Position numbers and translations under genes: made by a program. This document shows positions 25,498 through 34,596 of a stretch of DNA of 45,784 nt, one piece after another. The DNA comes from Chelatococcus sambhunathii (GTDB lineage Bacteria > Pseudomonadota > Alphaproteobacteria > Rhizobiales > Methylopilaceae). The stretch lies in NCBI GenBank assembly GCA_031316315.1, contig JADBEO010000035.1:1-45784 (forward strand), written 5' to 3'. The first letter of the stretch is position 1. The number at the start of each line of letters is the position of its first letter. Below the pieces are notes generated by a model that saw only the letters and a list, made by a program, of their open reading frames with translations, did no database searches and was not told the origin of the DNA.

Positions 25498-25621
25498 GGT
25501 GTCCTCCATGGGCGGCTACGGACGGCGAGGAGGCGCGGGCGGCATGCGCCGGGGCGCTGTCCCGATCGTCAGGGGCTCCCTTGTCTGCGGGGCCGCGCCA
25601 TGCGGCCCCTGCGCTCGCTGG

Positions 25622-25648
25622 GTCGTGAGACGGAGGCGAAAGGTTCAA
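25622..25648 (-). promoter_or_regulatory. Putative ECF sigma promoter (DUF6600 gene)
   Basis: Minus-strand TTGAACC (25648-25642), 14 bp, CACGAC (25627-25622), about 125 bp before the DUF6600 start. Same motif and spacing as at 25910 and 28455. Confidence 0.7.
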
Positions 25649-25762
25649 GACGGGCAGGGAACGGCGGGTTTTCTCGCGGCCTGCTCGCGCGCGTGCGCAA
25701 ACCTGGACTAAGCCGTCGGGCCTCGGCGCGGGCCGCCGACGGCCGCAGCCCGCTGAACCGGA

Positions 25763-25876
25763 CTGCATGCTTCGACGGCGCTGACGCGCCTCCTCAGCAT
25801 GAGGAAGGTTCCGGGAGCTGAAACGCGCGTCATGCTGAGGAGCGGCGGCGAAGCCGGCGCGTCTCGAAGCACGCAG
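25763..25876. repeat. Palindromic intergenic repeat, type A (copy 2, diverged)
   Basis: Left arm CTGCATGCTTCGACGGCG, right arm GCGTCTCGAAGCACGCAG, inner pair CCTCCTCAGCATGAGG / TCATGCTGAGGAGC. It is the same family as 20065-20186 with substitutions in the left arm. It lies between two divergent ECF-type promoters. Confidence 0.8.
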
Positions 25877-25909
25877 TCGGCCTCCGCTGGAAAAAAGTTT
25901 CGGACCCCT

Positions 25910-25936
25910 TTGAACCGTCGCCGCGGACGTCGCGAC
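25910..25936 (+). promoter_or_regulatory. Putative ECF sigma promoter (small Gly-rich secreted gene)
   Basis: TTGAACC (25910-25916), 14 bp, CGCGAC (25931-25936), 57 bp before the ATG at 25994. Same motif and spacing as two other sites in this locus. Confidence 0.72.
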
Positions 25937-25993
25937 AGACGGTCATCGGGGCCGCGACGGGCGGCCTCCCAAAAATCTCAAGGGGATGCCGCC

Positions 25994-26281
25994 ATGTCCA
26001 ACCTGACCCTCGCTTCCAAGCTCTTCGCCGGCCGCAAGGCCCTGTCCGCCCTCGCTGTCGTCGGCGTCGCGCTCTCGCCGGCCGCAGCCTCCGCCAAGGG
26101 CTGGGGCCATCACCACGGCGGCTACGGCGCCGCGGTCGCCGGCGGCCTCATCCTCGGCGCGATCGTCGCCGACGCCGCCTACGCCGACAGCTACGACGCC
26201 CCCGCCTGCTGGACCGAAAAGCGCGTCCGCTACGGCGCCTATGGCGAACGCTACGTCACCCGGGTCCGGGTCTGCGACTGA
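25994..26281 (+). CDS. Small secreted Gly-zipper protein
   Basis: 95 residues: a signal peptide ending around AAASAK, a His/Gly-rich stretch (GWGHHHGGYG), a short glycine-zipper hydrophobic run (AAVAGGLILGAIVADAAY) and a C-terminal part with two Cys (PACWTEKRVR ... VRVCD) that could form a disulphide. Similar short GHHHGG...AGGLILGA proteins are common and unnamed in Hyphomicrobiales. The start at 25994 has AAGGGGATG upstream. It carries the ECF-type promoter and precedes the subtilase, whose N-terminus shares the Gly-zipper pattern. Confidence 0.75.
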   Translation: MSNLTLASKLFAGRKALSALAVVGVALSPAAASAKGWGHHHGGYGAAVAGGLILGAIVADAAYADSYDAPACWTEKRVRYGAYGERYVTRVRVCD

Positions 26282-26315
26282 TCCTCGTCATCCCCGATCG
26301 TCGCACGATCCGACA

Positions 26316-26347
26316 GGGCGGAGCCTCTTGGGGGAGAGGCTCCGCCC
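26316..26347 (+). terminator. Strong hairpin between the Gly-zipper gene and the subtilase gene
   Basis: A perfect 13-bp stem GGGCGGAGCCTCT / AGAGGCTCCGCCC with a six-base loop, 35 bp after the stop. There is no T-run after it, so it may be a stabilising or attenuating hairpin rather than a full terminator. Confidence 0.45.
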
Positions 26348-26517
26348 ACCTGCGCTGAGGGAGCAGCGAGCTCCTCAGGATTCCTTGCGTTGACGGGCGC
26401 CCGCCGTGCGGACAAGATCGCGCCGCCGGCTTGACCCGATCGCAGGCTGATATCGAAGGCCCCCGAGGCCGAACAGTCATCGCGGTTCGACAGCAAACCA
26501 CCGACAGGAAGACGGCC

Positions 26518-28377
26518 ATGAGCGCTCCCAGTGGTCCGAAGTCCCGCAGCGCCGCTGCGCGCCGCCTGCGTCTTGCGTTCGCTCTGCCGCTCGGCGCGGT
26601 TCTCGTCTTCGGCAGCGTCGCGGCCGAAGCGCAGGACTATTCGCGCGGCTACGGCGGCGGCGGCGGGAAGGACTACAAGTGGCGCGGTGGGCGCGGCCAT
26701 GGGGGCGGAGGCGGCGGCGCGGCCATCGCAGGCGGCCTGATCGGGCTCGGCGCCGGCCTCGCCATCGGCGCGGCCACGGCCGAGCGCCGCAGGGTACGCG
26801 AAGAAACCGTCATCGAGGAATACGAGGTCCGTCCGGCCCGCAGGCCCGTCAAGGCGCGGCGCGCGCCGGTCGAGGTCGTCGAGGAGCAGCCCTACTACGA
26901 ACCGAGCCGGCCGAAGCGCTGGAAGCCGCGCCGTCCAGATGTCGAAGCGTACGAAGAGGCGCCGCCGCCGCGCCGCCGCCCGGCGCAACCGCAGAAGCCG
27001 AAGGTCGCCAAGGCCGCGCCGGCGAAGCCGAGGGACAGGCTCGAACCGCAGGCGGCGCCCGTCGCAGCTCCCGCGATGGCCGCGCCGATCAACCCGCCGC
27101 CCCCGGCGGCGCCGTTTGCGCAGCAGCCGCCGCAGCCGGCGCTCGTCGCCTCCGGAGGGCCGGACGAGGTTCCGGGCGAGGTCCTGATCGAGGTCGGCTC
27201 CAACCTGACCGACGCGCAGGTGGACGACCTCGCGGCTCGGCAGCGGCTCGAGCGGCTGGAGTCCCACAAGCTCGAACTGACCGGCACGACCGTGTTCCGC
27301 TGGCGCATCCCGGACGGCCGCAGCGTCGACCAGGTGGTCGACGCGCTGAGGGCCGATCCGCTCGTGCGCTCGGCGCAGCCGAACCACATCTTCGAGCTCA
27401 GCGACGCGCGCCCGAGCGAGCTCGCGGCGAGCCAGTACGCCGTCGCCAAGATGCGGGTTGACGAGGCCCAGGCCTCCGCCACCGGCAAGGGCGTGCGGAT
27501 CGCCGTCATCGACTCCGCGGTCGATCCCACCCATCCGGCGCTCAAGGGCGCGGTCGTGGAGAGCTTCGATCCGATCGGCGGCGAGGTCGCCCCGCATCCG
27601 CACGGCACGGCGGTCGCGGCCCTGGCGGCCGGCCGCGGCGAGCTCGCGAGCCCGGCGCCGGACGCCGAGATCTTCGCCGTCCGCGCCTTCGCGCCGGAGC
27701 GCAAGTCGAAGCTCGGCGCGCAGGGCACCACCATGCTGATCCTGCGCGGCCTCGACTGGGCGTCGAGCCGGGGCGTGCGGGTCGTCAATATGAGTTTCGC
27801 CGGGCCGAAGGATTCCAAGATTTCCGAGGCGATCGCCGCCGGCGCCGCCAAGGGGACGATCTATGTCGCCGCCGCCGGCAACGCTGGCCCGTCCTCGCCG
27901 CCGCTCTTCCCGGCCGCGGACCGCAACGTGATCGCGGTCACCGCGACCGACGCCGAGGACCGGATCCTGCCGGTCGCCAATCGCGGCGACCACCTCAGCG
28001 TCGCGGCGCCGGGCGTTGACGTGCTGGTCGCCTCGCCGGGCGGCGGCTTCGGCTTCATGTCCGGCACCTCCATGGCCTCGGCCGAGGTCGCCGGCGTGAT
28101 CGCCACGATGGCGGAGGCCGATCCGGGCCTGCCGGCCTGGCGGGCGCGCGCCGCGCTGACCGGCTCGGCCCGCGACCTCGGCGCGCCGGGGCCGGACGCC
28201 GAGTTCGGGGCGGGGGCGGTCGACGCCGTCGGCGCGCTCGAGGCGCTGGGCGTCGTGCGCCAGCCGCCGGTCGCAGGCGTGGAGAGCCCGGAAAGAACGG
28301 CCTCGACACGGTCGGCCTCGGCAGGCCAGCCTTCGCTCTCCGATTCCGACGTCCCGCCGGACGCCGGGGCCAGATAG
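26518..28377 (+). CDS. Subtilisin-like serine protease (S8) with Gly-zipper and Pro-rich N-terminus
   Basis: 619 residues. Signal-like segment (LRLAFALPLGAVLVFGSVAA), Gly-rich region with a glycine zipper (about 67-86, AAIAGGLIGLGAGLAIGAA), then an Arg/Pro/Ala-rich linker (90-215). A propeptide-like domain spans about 218-296 (GEVLIEVGSNLTDAQVDDLA ... AQPNHIFEL). The catalytic domain has Asp332 (AVIDSAVDPTHP), His362 (HPHGTAVAALAAG), oxyanion Asn455 (AAAGNAG) and Ser518 (FMSGTSMAS). The triad is complete, so it should be active in the periplasm or outside the cell. It precedes the ECF sigma/anti-sigma pair on the same strand. No ECF-type motif lies directly upstream, so transcription probably comes from the 25910 promoter or an unseen one. 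Confidence 0.9.
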   Translation: MSAPSGPKSRSAAARRLRLAFALPLGAVLVFGSVAAEAQDYSRGYGGGGGKDYKWRGGRGHGGGGGGAAIAGGLIGLGAGLAIGAATAERRRVREETVIEEYEVRPARRPVKARRAPVEVVEEQPYYEPSRPKRWKPRRPDVEAYEEAPPPRRRPAQPQKPKVAKAAPAKPRDRLEPQAAPVAAPAMAAPINPPPPAAPFAQQPPQPALVASGGPDEVPGEVLIEVGSNLTDAQVDDLAARQRLERLESHKLELTGTTVFRWRIPDGRSVDQVVDALRADPLVRSAQPNHIFELSDARPSELAASQYAVAKMRVDEAQASATGKGVRIAVIDSAVDPTHPALKGAVVESFDPIGGEVAPHPHGTAVAALAAGRGELASPAPDAEIFAVRAFAPERKSKLGAQGTTMLILRGLDWASSRGVRVVNMSFAGPKDSKISEAIAAGAAKGTIYVAAAGNAGPSSPPLFPAADRNVIAVTATDAEDRILPVANRGDHLSVAAPGVDVLVASPGGGFGFMSGTSMASAEVAGVIATMAEADPGLPAWRARAALTGSARDLGAPGPDAEFGAGAVDAVGALEALGVVRQPPVAGVESPERTASTRSASAGQPSLSDSDVPPDAGAR

Positions 28378-28430
28378 CTTTCGAGGCCAAGTGCTTTTCC
28401 GAGGCCAGGTGCTTTTTCGAGGCCCAAGAA
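28378..28430 (+). repeat. Three-copy short tandem repeat after the subtilase gene
   Basis: Three diverged copies of TTTTCGAGGCCAAGTGC-like units of 16-19 nt follow the subtilase stop directly, ending before the sigma-gene promoter. Confidence 0.6.
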
Positions 28431-28454
28431 TACAGCGCGAAACCGCGCGAAGCC

Positions 28455-28481
28455 TTGAACCTTTCCGCGCGCCGCCGCGAC
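28455..28481 (+). promoter_or_regulatory. Putative autoregulatory ECF sigma promoter
   Basis: TTGAACC (28455-28461), 14 bp, CGCGAC (28476-28481), 28 bp before the sigma-factor ATG. Shares bases beyond the core (TTGAACCTTTC) with the 25622-25648 site. Confidence 0.72.
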
Positions 28482-28509
28482 CCATGACCGAGAGGCCACG
28501 GACGGCGTC

Positions 28510-29070
28510 ATGACGGAGGTTTCGGACGAACTCCTCCTCGGGCGCGTCGCGGCCGGCGACCGGGCCGCGATGCGGAGCCTTTACGCGCGCCATTCCACGC
28601 GCTGTTTCAGGTTCCTGATCCGTCTCGTGCGCGACGAAGCGCGGGCGGAGGATCTGATGAACGACACCTTTTTCGACGTCTGGCGACAGGCGGAGCGGTT
28701 CGAGGGACGGTCAGCCGTGTCGACCTGGATCCTCTCGATCGCCCGCTTCAAGGCGCTGTCGTCCATGCGCCGCACGACCGAGAAGGAGCTCGAGCCGGAG
28801 GTCGCAGAGGCGGTCGAGGACGACGCCGACACGCCCGAGGTCACGGCGCAGAAGCTCAGCAAGGCGCAGGCCATGCGGCGCTGCCTCGAGATGCTCACGA
28901 CCGAGCACCGCGAGATCATCGATCTCGTCTATTACCATGAGAAGTCGGTCGAGGAGGCGAGCGAGATCCTCTCGATTCCGGCCGCGACCGTGAAGACGCG
29001 CATGTTCTACGCCCGAAAGAAGCTCGCCGAGCTGCTCTCCGCGGCCGGGATCGACAGGGGGTGGCCATGA
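28510..29070 (+). CDS. ECF-type RNA polymerase sigma factor
   Basis: 186 residues. Sigma-2 region about 15-85 (ALYARHSTRCFRFLIRLVRD, DLMNDTFFDVWRQAERFEGR, SAVSTWILSIARFKALSSMR) and sigma-4 about 120-175 (RCLEMLTTEHREIIDLVYYH, SVEEASEILSIPAATVKTRM, FYARKKLAELL). There is no sigma-3 domain, as expected for ECF factors. Its stop overlaps the anti-sigma start (ATGA), so the pair is translationally coupled. Upstream it has the same motif found before two envelope-protein genes, which suggests autoregulation and control of this locus. Confidence 0.93.
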   Translation: MTEVSDELLLGRVAAGDRAAMRSLYARHSTRCFRFLIRLVRDEARAEDLMNDTFFDVWRQAERFEGRSAVSTWILSIARFKALSSMRRTTEKELEPEVAEAVEDDADTPEVTAQKLSKAQAMRRCLEMLTTEHREIIDLVYYHEKSVEEASEILSIPAATVKTRMFYARKKLAELLSAAGIDRGWP

Positions 29071-29756
29071 GCACGGATGGCAAGGTGACCACCGGACCTG
29101 ACCACCCGCACGAGGCCGATCTGCTTGCGCCCTGGCGTGCGATCGACCGCCTCGACGCGGCCGACGCGGCAGCGCTCGAGCGCATGCTCGCGGACGATCC
29201 ATCGCTCGCGCGCAGGCTCGAGATCGCCGCCGAGGAGCGCGACGGGACCGTCGCCCTGAACGAGGCGCTGCCGGCGCCCTCGCGCGCGGCGATGGACAAG
29301 CTGTTTGCGAAGATCGAGGCGGAAGAGGCTGCGCGCGCGCCGAAAACCGCGGGCCTGATGCGCTGGCTGTCGGTCAAGCTCAGCCTCGCTTCGCCCAGCC
29401 AACTCGCCTTCGGCGCGACGGCGGCGGCGCTCGTCATCGCGCTGCAGGCGGGGCTTCTCGCCGGCGCCTATCTCGGGACGGGCGAGGGGACTTACGAAAC
29501 GGCCTCCGCGCCGAGCGCGGAGACGCCAGTCGCGCGTCCAGGCGCCACCGTGCTGGTGGCCTTCGAGCCGGGGGCGACCGCTCAGCAGATCGCGGCGGCG
29601 CTGACCGAAGCGAAGGTCGAGATCGTCGCCGGCCCCAAGCCCGGCGGCGTGTTCGTCGCCCGCGCGCTGGAGGGCAAGACGCAGGACGTCGTCGCCGCGC
29701 TGAAGGCGAAGAAGGGCGTGGTCAAGCTCGCCACGCCGGGCGACCCGGCGCCGTAG
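29067..29756 (+). CDS. Membrane anti-sigma factor with C-terminal protease-propeptide-like domain
   Basis: 229 residues. The N-terminal cytoplasmic part (LLAPWRAIDRLDAADAAALE, MLADDPSLARRLEIAAEER) has the layout of RskA-like anti-sigma factors without a zinc HxxxCxxC. One transmembrane helix lies at about 112-134 (FGATAAALVIALQAGLLAGA). The C-terminal domain, about 160-224, should be periplasmic: VLVAFEPGATAQQIAAALTE, AKVEIVAGPKPGGVFVARAL, VVAALKAKKGVVKLATPG. That pattern resembles the subtilase propeptide-like domain of the protease encoded just upstream. The start at 29067 (ATGA overlap, AGGGGG upstream) is preferred over GTG at 29061. It is expected to hold the sigma factor until the C-terminal domain receives a signal. 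Confidence 0.85.
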   Translation: MSTDGKVTTGPDHPHEADLLAPWRAIDRLDAADAAALERMLADDPSLARRLEIAAEERDGTVALNEALPAPSRAAMDKLFAKIEAEEAARAPKTAGLMRWLSVKLSLASPSQLAFGATAAALVIALQAGLLAGAYLGTGEGTYETASAPSAETPVARPGATVLVAFEPGATAQQIAAALTEAKVEIVAGPKPGGVFVARALEGKTQDVVAALKAKKGVVKLATPGDPAP

Positions 29757-29766
29757 CGCGGTCCTT

Positions 29767-29868
29767 GTCCCGGCCTCGAGCCGGGACCCATACGCGCCGA
29801 GTTCATCGAACTCGGCGCTACTGGCTTGGGAATGTTGGTGGTTCTGGGTCCCGGCTCAAGGCCGGGAC
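29767..29868. repeat. Palindromic intergenic repeat, type B, between anti-sigma and ureG 3' ends
   Basis: Outer arms GTCCCGGCC / GGCCGGGAC, with GAGCCGGGACCC / GGGTCCCGGCTC, and an internal perfect 10-bp hairpin at 29794-29818. It lies between two convergent genes and could serve as a bidirectional terminator. Confidence 0.75.
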
Positions 29869-29882
29869 GAGAAGGCTCAGCT

Positions 29883-30497
29883 CTACGCCAGCCCGCCCGC
29901 GCGCTCGATGAAGCGCGCGACCTCCTCGACCCCGTCGCCGTTCTTCACGCAGGCGAACACGTAGGGCGCGCCCTTGCGCATGCGCTGGGTGTCGCTCTCC
30001 ATCACGGAAAGGTTCGCGCCGACCAGCGGGGCGAGGTCGGTCTTGTTGACGACGAGGATGTCGGAGCGGGTGATGCCAGGCCCCCCCTTGCGCGGGATCT
30101 TCTCCCCGCCCGCGACGTCGATGACATACACGGTGATGTCCGCGAGCTCCGGCGAGAAGGTCGCCGCGAGATTGTCGCCGCCGGACTCGATCAGCACGAG
30201 GTCGAGCTTCGGGAATTTTCTGCTCATCTCGGCGATCGCAGCGAGGTTGATGGAGGCGTCCTCGCGGATCGCGGTGTGCGGGCAGCCGCCGGTCTCGACC
30301 CCCATGATCCGCTCCGCCGGCAGCGCGCCGGCCTCGACGAGGATGCGCTCGTCCTCCTTGGTGTAGATGTCGTTGGTGATGGCGCAGATGTCGTAGGTCT
30401 CGCGGAAGCGCTTGCAAAGCGCCTCCATCAGCGCCGTCTTGCCGGAGCCGACCGGGCCGCCGACGCCGACGCGCAAGGGTCCGTTTGAAGAGGTCAT
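29883..30497 (-). CDS. ureG: Urease accessory GTPase UreG
   Basis: 204 residues. P-loop GGPVGSGKT at 13-21; then [12 protein letters not shown], the metal-binding [13 protein letters not shown] (Cys-Pro-His), [19 protein letters not shown], and the guanine-specificity NKTDLA. UreG hydrolyses GTP to drive nickel delivery into apo-urease with UreD/F/E. It is the last gene of the urease operon; its start overlaps the ureF stop by 4 nt. Confidence 0.97.
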   Translation of the reverse strand: MTSSNGPLRVGVGGPVGSGKTALMEALCKRFRETYDICAITNDIYTKEDERILVEAGALPAERIMGVETGGCPHTAIREDASINLAAIAEMSRKFPKLDLVLIESGGDNLAATFSPELADITVYVIDVAGGEKIPRKGGPGITRSDILVVNKTDLAPLVGANLSVMESDTQRMRKGAPYVFACVKNGDGVEEVARFIERAGGLA

Positions 30498-31198
30498 GAG
30501 CGAAAAAGCCTCGTATATTGAGTTTCGTGGCGGGCGGAGCCGAGGTCCAGCCTGAAGGTCGCGTTGGCGAGATCGTCAACGGCCAGTGACGCCGTTTCCT
30601 CGGCGATCTCGCGGGCGAGCGGCGCGATCCTTCCGACGATCCGCGCGCCAGACGTCTGGCCGATCGGCGCAAGGCGCACGCCGGCCGACACCAGCGCCTG
30701 CGCGATCGCGACCAGGAAGGCCGCCGCGGCTTCGGCCGCCGGCACGCCATGCGCGGCGGCGGCCGCACCGACCGCGACGGGATACGCCACAGGACCGTCG
30801 AGCGCCTCGCCAATCTCGGTCAGCCGTTCGTTCGACCAGGCGGCCAGCGCGGCGTCCAGAAAACTGCGCCCCTGCTGGCTGGTCTCGAGATGCAGCTCTT
30901 TCGTCGGCGCGAACGCGAGCGCCAGCTCGTTGATTGCAGCGAGGGAGGCGACGTCGCAGGCCGCGGCCGCCCGGTGCGCCGCCTGCAGCAAAATCGCGTC
31001 GTTGCGGCCGAAGCCGAGCGCCATGGCGTCGGCGAGCCAAGCCTCCAGCGAGGCCTCGTCCTTGACGTCGCCGTCCTCGACCGCCTGTTCGAGGCCATGG
31101 CTGTAGGCGTAGCCGCCGACAGGGAAGGCGGGGGACAGCCAGGCGAGGAGGGTGGTGACGGCCGTTCCCCGGCTTCGCGAGAGATCCTTCACCGTCAT
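30494..31198 (-). CDS. ureF: Urease accessory protein UreF
   Basis: 234 residues. Shows [53 protein letters not shown] and a terminal [11 protein letters not shown], all typical. It is all-helical and bridges UreD and UreG during urease activation. The only plausible start (31198, MTVKDLSR) lies at the edge of a palindromic repeat and has no clear Shine-Dalgarno. The normal upstream region may have been replaced when the repeat inserted; a longer in-frame start at 31276 lies wholly within the repeat. Confidence 0.93.
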   Translation of the reverse strand: MTVKDLSRSRGTAVTTLLAWLSPAFPVGGYAYSHGLEQAVEDGDVKDEASLEAWLADAMALGFGRNDAILLQAAHRAAAACDVASLAAINELALAFAPTKELHLETSQQGRSFLDAALAAWSNERLTEIGEALDGPVAYPVAVGAAAAAHGVPAAEAAAAFLVAIAQALVSAGVRLAPIGQTSGARIVGRIAPLAREIAEETASLAVDDLANATFRLDLGSARHETQYTRLFRS

Positions 31199-31289
31199 GC
31201 CGGGCTTGTCCCGGCATCCATTACCGCCCTCGGCGCCAGACATGACGAGGCCTCGCGGCAATGGGCTCCGGGACAAGCCGGGAGCGACG
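31193..31289. repeat. Palindromic intergenic repeat, type C, between ureE and ureF
   Basis: Arms CGTCATGCCGGGCTTGTCCC and a near reverse complement ending GGGACAAGCCGGGAGCGACG, with CATCCATT / AATGGGCTC inside. It overlaps the ureF start codon. Same type as 37063-37146; related to 43919-44031. Confidence 0.8.
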
Positions 31290-31312
31290 CCCGTGTTTCG
31301 AGCGCGAGCCCC

Positions 31313-32464
31313 TCACCCATGGTCATGGCCATGATAGGCGCCCTGTTCCGGCCGGAACGGGCGCTTGACCTGCCTCGTCGCGCCGCCGAGGCCGCGGACC
31401 ATCTCGACCAGCACATGGTCCGGCGCGACGTAGATCGCCTCCTCGGTCACCTCCGCCGGCGTGTGGCGGTTGCCGAGATGCCAGGCGATTTTGGCGAGGC
31501 GCAGCGGCGTGCCGGCGGTGATCTCGATCAGCTCTTCCTCGGCCGCGCGCACTTCGACCAGGCGTCCATCATCCAGCGCCAGCGCGTCGCCGTCGGAGAG
31601 GTTCGCGGGGCGGGGGAGGTCGAGCAGGAATGCGAGCCCGCCGTCGGCCGTCATGGCGAGCCGCCGCCGCCCGCGCGCCTCGTGATCGAGCGTGATGCGG
31701 TCGGCGACGAGGGCGGCCTTAACGGCCGGGCGGCGGACGATGGAGACGGCGCGCGGGGGTGATTCTTGAGACGCAAGCATAATGCGCCAGTCTTCATCAA
31801 TTGCGGCGATTCGTTCGCTGTGAGTGGCCCCCGATAAGCGCATGTTCGTCCCGCGTCGTCCGGGATGACTGTGTGCGTAGATTTTTATCTTCCTATTTAA
31901 AATCGGATCGAAAACTACTGTTGGCTTTCGGTCGTTCAATTGGTTACGCCAGTTGCCTTTGATGCCGTATTTCTTCAAAACGAAATTGAATGATATTTTC
32001 CCGAGGCAGGCAATAATTTCGATGTTCGTCATTTTTTCAATAACAAAATTTAAAACCTTGGTGGATCCCGCCTGCCAGCCATTTGGTAATGTCTCAGAGG
32101 CGCCTGTTCCTTCCCGTAGAAAGAAGCACGCGCTCACATAAAGAGATCCGCAAACCAACCTATCCGCGCCGCTAACAGATGTCGGCTTGCCATTCGCAGT
32201 CAGCAACTCGCAAATTCTTCGATTTGTTTCAAAATTTGGATCGTGTCGGTAGGGATTGTTCTCGCCCGCCGCTATTCGACGATCTATAACATCGTCTGGA
32301 GCAAAGTGTTCTGCAACGATAAGTAGAGTTCCGCGCCAATCGCCGCAAAGTGTTTCTGTGCCGAATAGGTTCCGTTGTCCGATGTTCCACGAGTAAATGT
32401 TTCTAAATCCTGGGGCAGCCAATGCGCGAATGTCGTCCGGAACGTCAGGTGTAAGAAACTCCAT
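31313..32464 (-). CDS. ureE: In-frame fusion: uracil-DNA-glycosylase-like N-terminus + urease nickel chaperone UreE
   Basis: A 383-codon frame. Residues 229-383 are a normal 155-residue UreE: VRRPAVKAALVADRITLDHE, DLPRPANLSDGDALALDDGR, IAWHLGNRHTPAEV (metal His) and a short His tail HGHDHG. Residues 1-228 are unrelated to urease and resemble a uracil-DNA-glycosylase-superfamily fold (GDWRGTLLIVAEHFAPDD, IIACLGKISFNFVL, YAHSHPGRRGTNMR near 197-209); that call is tentative. This part is strikingly AT-rich compared with its flanks. No stop separates the parts. UreE may be made as a fusion or from an internal ATG at 31780, which has only a poor ribosome site. The frame opens 3 nt after the ureC stop. 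Confidence 0.8.
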   Translation of the reverse strand: MEFLTPDVPDDIRALAAPGFRNIYSWNIGQRNLFGTETLCGDWRGTLLIVAEHFAPDDVIDRRIAAGENNPYRHDPNFETNRRICELLTANGKPTSVSGADRLVCGSLYVSACFFLREGTGASETLPNGWQAGSTKVLNFVIEKMTNIEIIACLGKISFNFVLKKYGIKGNWRNQLNDRKPTVVFDPILNRKIKIYAHSHPGRRGTNMRLSGATHSERIAAIDEDWRIMLASQESPPRAVSIVRRPAVKAALVADRITLDHEARGRRRLAMTADGGLAFLLDLPRPANLSDGDALALDDGRLVEVRAAEEELIEITAGTPLRLAKIAWHLGNRHTPAEVTEEAIYVAPDHVLVEMVRGLGGATRQVKRPFRPEQGAYHGHDHG

Positions 32465-32467
32465 CGT

Positions 32468-34180
<1,713 letters not shown>

Positions 34181-34197
34181 GGGTCGGCTCCGGGCGG

Positions 34198-34596
34198 TCA
34201 GCGAAGCAGTTGGAAAGGCTCTCTGGCGGCGGCTTTTTTGTCGATGGTCATCGTCGTCGCCGCGCCTGCGTCAGTGTTCAGTTCGGCGATGAAATAGTCG
34301 ACGAAGCCTGCGCCGCCGGCCCGATATGCATTGAGCGCGCGCGTGACCGCCTCAGACTCTCCGATCACCATTTTCTCGAACGCCAGCAGCCCCTCGATCA
34401 CCTCGCAGAGAGCCTCGCGGTCATAGCGGGCGTGCCGGCGAAGGCTCCACACGACCTCAACGAGCGTAATCGGATTGACGTAGCCAGGCTCGTCGACGCT
34501 GAGCTTTGACTCGATGAAGGTCTCGACTGCCGGCGACCAGACGGGATCGTCTTCGAGAAAGTACCGGAGCAGAATGTTCGCATCGATCCCAATCAA
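34198..34596 (-). CDS. vapC: VapC-type PIN-domain toxin
   Basis: 132 residues. PIN acidic residues: Asp5 ([12 protein letters not shown]), Glu47 (TLVEVVWSL), Asp100 (FVDYFIAEL) and Asp119 (TIDKK), the expected tetrad. PIN toxins cleave RNA and are blocked by the cognate antitoxin. Its start overlaps the vapB stop (4 nt). It sits inside the urease operon, 17 bp before ureC, on the same strand. Confidence 0.92.
   Translation of the reverse strand: MIGIDANILLRYFLEDDPVWSPAVETFIESKLSVDEPGYVNPITLVEVVWSLRRHARYDREALCEVIEGLLAFEKMVIGESEAVTRALNAYRAGGAGFVDYFIAELNTDAGAATTMTIDKKAAAREPFQLLR

Noticed and set aside
24148-25821. A 557-codon plus-strand frame opposite the DUF6600 gene
   Set aside because: No signal peptide or motif, while the minus frame has a signal peptide, Trp-repeat domain and ribosome site.
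26282-26517. A fourth copy of the TTGAACC-N14-CRCGAC motif before the subtilase gene
   Set aside because: GAAC...CGAC occurs near 26469-26490 but spacing is 13 instead of 17 between these blocks and the TT/CC flanks are missing.
29794-29818. Internal hairpin of the type B repeat as a separate regulatory RNA
   Set aside because: It is part of the larger palindromic element between convergent genes; no promoter or independent signal was seen.
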